NCBI GenBank assembly: GCA_905194675.1
Contig: CAJJTG010000006.1
Coordinates: 1 to 64,000, forward strand
Direction: 5' to 3'
DNA from: an uncultured Collinsella sp.
GTDB lineage: Bacteria > Actinomycetota > Coriobacteriia > Coriobacteriales > Coriobacteriaceae
Length of the DNA: 64,000 nucleotides
The notes under the pieces were generated by a model, which searched no databases, was not told the origin of the DNA, and was given only the letters and a program-made list of their open reading frames with translations. Positions 61,780 to 64,000 of this stretch are shown one piece after another (the stretch's first letter is position 1; every line of letters starts with the position of its first letter). Made by a program: the position numbers and the translations under genes.

Positions 61780-62460
61780 ATGAAAGCACTTCCGTTTCCC
61801 TGCATCCGCCCAGCTCAGGACCGCGTGCTCGAGGCGCTGCCTGCGATGGGCGGTATCCTGAGCGGCAACGACGCCCTGCGCGGCGCCATTGCTGACGGCC
61901 TAATGCTCAAGGATCCAGGCGCGGCGTATTACGTGTACGAGTGTTCGGGAGAGCTGGGACGCGTGACGGGCGTTGTGGCAATTAACCCGGTTGGTGTACT
62001 GACGGACGACAACGCGTCCTCCGCAGATGCGGCCGCAGCCGCCCGCGCAATCGCCGAGCTTAAGGTGCAGCCTCGCCCTGTAACGCTCGCCTACGAAGCC
62101 TCGCCCGTCATGGATATCATCCTCGGCGCCGCCAAAGAAGGCGCGTCGCTCTATGCCGTCACCGACCCCGCCGGCATTACGCACCGTGTGTGGGAGGTCA
62201 AGCGCGAGGACGCCGTTGCTGCCATCCGTGCCATGCTCGATCAGGCACCCGACCCCGTGTTCGCCGGTGACTCCGCCTATGCCGCCGCACTGGCTGGGGC
62301 ATCGCAGATTCTGGCCGATGAGGCCCGTGCCGCCGGAACGTACACCGGCAAAGAGCCGTTCAACTTTGCCGTAGCTGCGCTCTTCCCCGCCGCGCAGGTC
62401 AGCGGCGGCGCGCCGCAGGTTCCGACGGGTCTGCTCACTCACCAGATCTCACGGTTCTAG
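61780..62460 (+). CDS. Short DUF1015-like protein
   Basis: The protein has 226 residues. The N-terminus LPFPCIRPAQDRVLEALP and AAYYVYECSGELGRVTGVVA resemble the start of DUF1015 proteins, which are normally above 400 residues and often sit next to serA and serC. It is therefore either a reduced form or C-terminally truncated, although it has a normal stop and terminator. The role of the family is unknown; linkage hints at serine metabolism. Confidence 0.65.
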   Translation: MKALPFPCIRPAQDRVLEALPAMGGILSGNDALRGAIADGLMLKDPGAAYYVYECSGELGRVTGVVAINPVGVLTDDNASSADAAAAARAIAELKVQPRPVTLAYEASPVMDIILGAAKEGASLYAVTDPAGITHRVWEVKREDAVAAIRAMLDQAPDPVFAGDSAYAAALAGASQILADEARAAGTYTGKEPFNFAVAALFPAAQVSGGAPQVPTGLLTHQISRF

Positions 62461-62502
62461 CGGACTCAAACGCGAAGCTGGAAAACCCAGCATCCAAACA
62501 AA

Positions 62503-62548
62503 CAAGGGGCGGGGATGCAATGCCCGTGCATGCATCCCCGCCCCTTTC
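62503..62548. terminator. Terminator between the DUF1015-like gene and the phosphatase pair
   Basis: A 16-bp perfect stem (62504-62519 with 62531-62546) serves two convergent genes. Confidence 0.88.
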
Positions 62549-62591
62549 GCATCAAGCAATTTCGCCGGCAAACCGCGCCGCAACGCCAGCG

Positions 62592-63227
62592 CTACCCGCG
62601 CTGCGGGCCTACTGCCGCTACAAGCGGTTCAAGCCCCAGCTCGCGCGCGTAATCCTCCTGCGTAAAGACTTCGACCAACTCAAACGTGTCGGATTCGTCG
62701 TCAAACGCAAAATGCAGCACTGAGCAGTTGCCCGGCACGCGTTCGCGCTCGTCGGCCGCCGCGCCCCGCACGTGGTCCAAAAACTCCTTGATAGCTGAGC
62801 CATGACTTACCGCGAGCACGCACGTATGGTCCGGACGCTGCATAAGATCGGTCAGCGTCGCCACCATGCGCGTGCGCACCTGGATCTGGCCCTCGCCGCC
62901 AAACTGCCGATAGAAGTCGCGCCACGGGCGCTCGGGCATAAGCATCACGCGCTCGGCCTCAAAGTCGCCAAAGAACCACTCACGCAGGCCGTCCAGGCGC
63001 TCGTACGCCAAGCCCGGCCACAAGTTGGCAATAGTCTGCTCGGTGCGATGAAGCGTAGAGGTGTAGGCATGATCGGGCTCAATGCCGCGCGCACGTAAAA
63101 ACATGCCGGCGCGCGCCGCCTGGTCGCAACCCAACCGCGTAAGCGGCGAGTCACTCCACCCCTGAATGATACGCTTAAGGTTGAATATCGTCTGTCCATG
63201 ACGGACCAGATACAGATCTTTATTCAT
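62592..63227 (-). CDS. Histidine phosphatase family protein, first of a tandem pair
   Basis: The protein has 211 residues. The catalytic motif is LYLVRHGQTIFN, followed by STLHRTEQTIANL (second Arg), the Glu in LREWFFGDFEAERV and the second His in VLAVSHGSAIKEF. These are phosphoglycerate-mutase-like phosphatases of unknown substrate. The start at 63227 has GAAAGGA upstream. It lies 17 bp after a related gene; the two share about the same plan and probably arose by duplication. Confidence 0.88.
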   Translation of the reverse strand: MNKDLYLVRHGQTIFNLKRIIQGWSDSPLTRLGCDQAARAGMFLRARGIEPDHAYTSTLHRTEQTIANLWPGLAYERLDGLREWFFGDFEAERVMLMPERPWRDFYRQFGGEGQIQVRTRMVATLTDLMQRPDHTCVLAVSHGSAIKEFLDHVRGAAADERERVPGNCSVLHFAFDDESDTFELVEVFTQEDYARELGLEPLVAAVGPQRG

Positions 63228-63244
63228 AGGGGTCCTTTCGTTCG

Positions 63245-63787
63245 TTACCAACCCAAGAGCGAAAACGCCCCGTCGCAATAGCCAAAATGAAGCACGGCAC
63301 CGTTGTCGGGTAGCTCTCCCCCGCCAGTCACATACTCAAGAAACTCCTGGCAGGCTGAGCCGTGGGAAACCGCCAGCACGCAGTCGTGCTGCGGCCTGGC
63401 CATGATGCGGGACAGCGCCGCGACCATGCGCGACTGAAGCCGCACTTCCGACTCGCCGCCAAAGGCCACCGGATAATCGCCCCAGGGCTGCGGCGGCATC
63501 TCGCGATTTGATGTGCCCTCCAGCGAGCCAAAATGCCACTCACGCAGGGCATCGACCAGCTCAATGGAACGGCCCTCGCCAACGATAAGCTCGGCCGTAT
63601 GCCGCGCCCGGCCCAACGGCGAGGAATACACATGATCAAAGGCCACGCCACGCGCCGCAAACGCCGTACGCGCCGTCAGCGCCTGCTCGCGCCCGCGCGC
63701 CGTAAGCGGCGAATCGTGCCAGCCCTGCAAAATGCTCTGCACATTGAGCTCAGTCTGCCCATGCCGCACCAAATACAGATCTGCCAC
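63245..63787 (-). CDS. Histidine phosphatase family protein, second of a tandem pair
   Basis: The protein has 180 residues. LYLVRHGQTELN, SSPLGRARHTAEL, ALREWHFGSLEG and VLAVSHGSACQEF are the catalytic motifs. I set the start at GTG 63787, which has GGGGAGGG upstream; the open frame to 63934 runs through a REP-like palindrome. It is co-directional with the first copy, and the two are likely one unit. Confidence 0.86.
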   Translation of the reverse strand: MADLYLVRHGQTELNVQSILQGWHDSPLTARGREQALTARTAFAARGVAFDHVYSSPLGRARHTAELIVGEGRSIELVDALREWHFGSLEGTSNREMPPQPWGDYPVAFGGESEVRLQSRMVAALSRIMARPQHDCVLAVSHGSACQEFLEYVTGGGELPDNGAVLHFGYCDGAFSLLGW

Positions 63788-63802
63788 ACACCCTCCCCTC
63801 GT

Positions 63803-63837
63803 ACCACCACAAAGGGGACAGGAGCCTTTGTGGTGAT
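63803..63837 (+). repeat. REP-like palindrome between the phosphatase and the next gene
   Basis: ACCACCACAAAGG pairs with CCTTTGTGGTGAT (one mismatch) around GGACAGGAG. Same arm type and orientation as 31819. It lies 33 bp from the stop codon of the partial gene at 63871. Confidence 0.88.
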
Positions 63838-63870
63838 TTTGCCGCCGGATTGCACCGCAACGACGCACAA

Positions 63871-64000
63871 CTACAGCAGCACGTCGGCAAGCGGACGCTT
63901 GGGTACGTGGTGCACCCGCGCCTCGTCGCGCCAATAATTGATGGAGCCGTCGGGGTTGGAATCGATCGCATCGATCACCTGTGTCTCGGCCGGAATGCCA
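63871..64000 (-). CDS. C-terminus of a probable nitroreductase-family protein (cut by the window end)
   Basis: Only the last 43 residues are inside the window. They include GIPAETQVIDAIDSN and the ending VHHVPKRPLADVLL. The GxPAE motif and an Arg-Pro-Leu end are typical of nitroreductase flavoproteins. The rest lies beyond 64000, so the call is tentative. Confidence 0.45.
   Translation of the reverse strand, partial: GIPAETQVIDAIDSNPDGSINYWRDEARVHHVPKRPLADVLL

Overview
The window reads as one stretch of chromosome from a high-GC Gram-positive gut anaerobe. The closest match I can suggest is Collinsella or another member of the class Coriobacteriia. That is inference from protein content: a NifU-like/GGGtGRT pair, Rho with a very long Ala/Lys/Arg-rich N-terminus, a CarD-like regulator, split proB/proA, and dense hairpin repeats. 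No rRNA or taxonomic marker was compared. Coding density is high, and most genes have a clear Shine-Dalgarno site.

Layout. 1-6600: a REP-associated tyrosine transposase (RAYT), the Fe-S scaffold/GGGtGRT pair, a FAD oxidoreductase, dinD, and a rearranged tRNA-Lys/tRNA-His locus with a duplicated tRNA 3' end. 6600-17000: housekeeping genes (aminotransferase, ROK sugar kinase, VanZ-like protein, rho, argS, CarD-like regulator). 17000-26600: a second RAYT framed by inverted copies of a palindrome, then HD hydrolase, proA, S33 peptidase, proB, pncB, tRNA-Ala and a radical SAM enzyme. 26700-39400: a probable 6S-like RNA, a WecA/TagO-type transferase, trpS, an MGMT-family protein, DegV, MarR, a B3/B4 protein, pckA, a flippase-like protein, a phosphoesterase and a K+/H+ antiporter, with many hairpin repeats between genes.

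39800-57350 is a defence island on the minus strand. It holds a complete type I BREX set in the order brxA, brxB, brxC, pglX, pglZ, brxL. PglX is split into two genes by an AT-rich insert that carries a Lys-rich micro-protein and a three-helix membrane protein. Two unrecognised genes follow brxL. Beyond them lies a DUF3800 gene surrounded by three copies of a roughly 55-nt RNA, each with its own promoter-like box and terminator. The BREX operon starts at a run of ten G residues that abuts the brxA start codon, which suggests phase variation.

57600-64000: an orphan antitoxin-like gene, serC-serA with an M20 peptidase and a short DUF1015-like gene, two tandem histidine phosphatases, and the end of a probable nitroreductase.

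A theme across the window is a family of short palindromes whose arms differ but whose loop keeps a GGGACAGG-like core. Several begin on or contain the stop codon of a gene. With two RAYT genes present, they are best explained as REP-like elements. The two strongest leads are the DUF3800/RNA cluster and the split, possibly phase-variable BREX locus.
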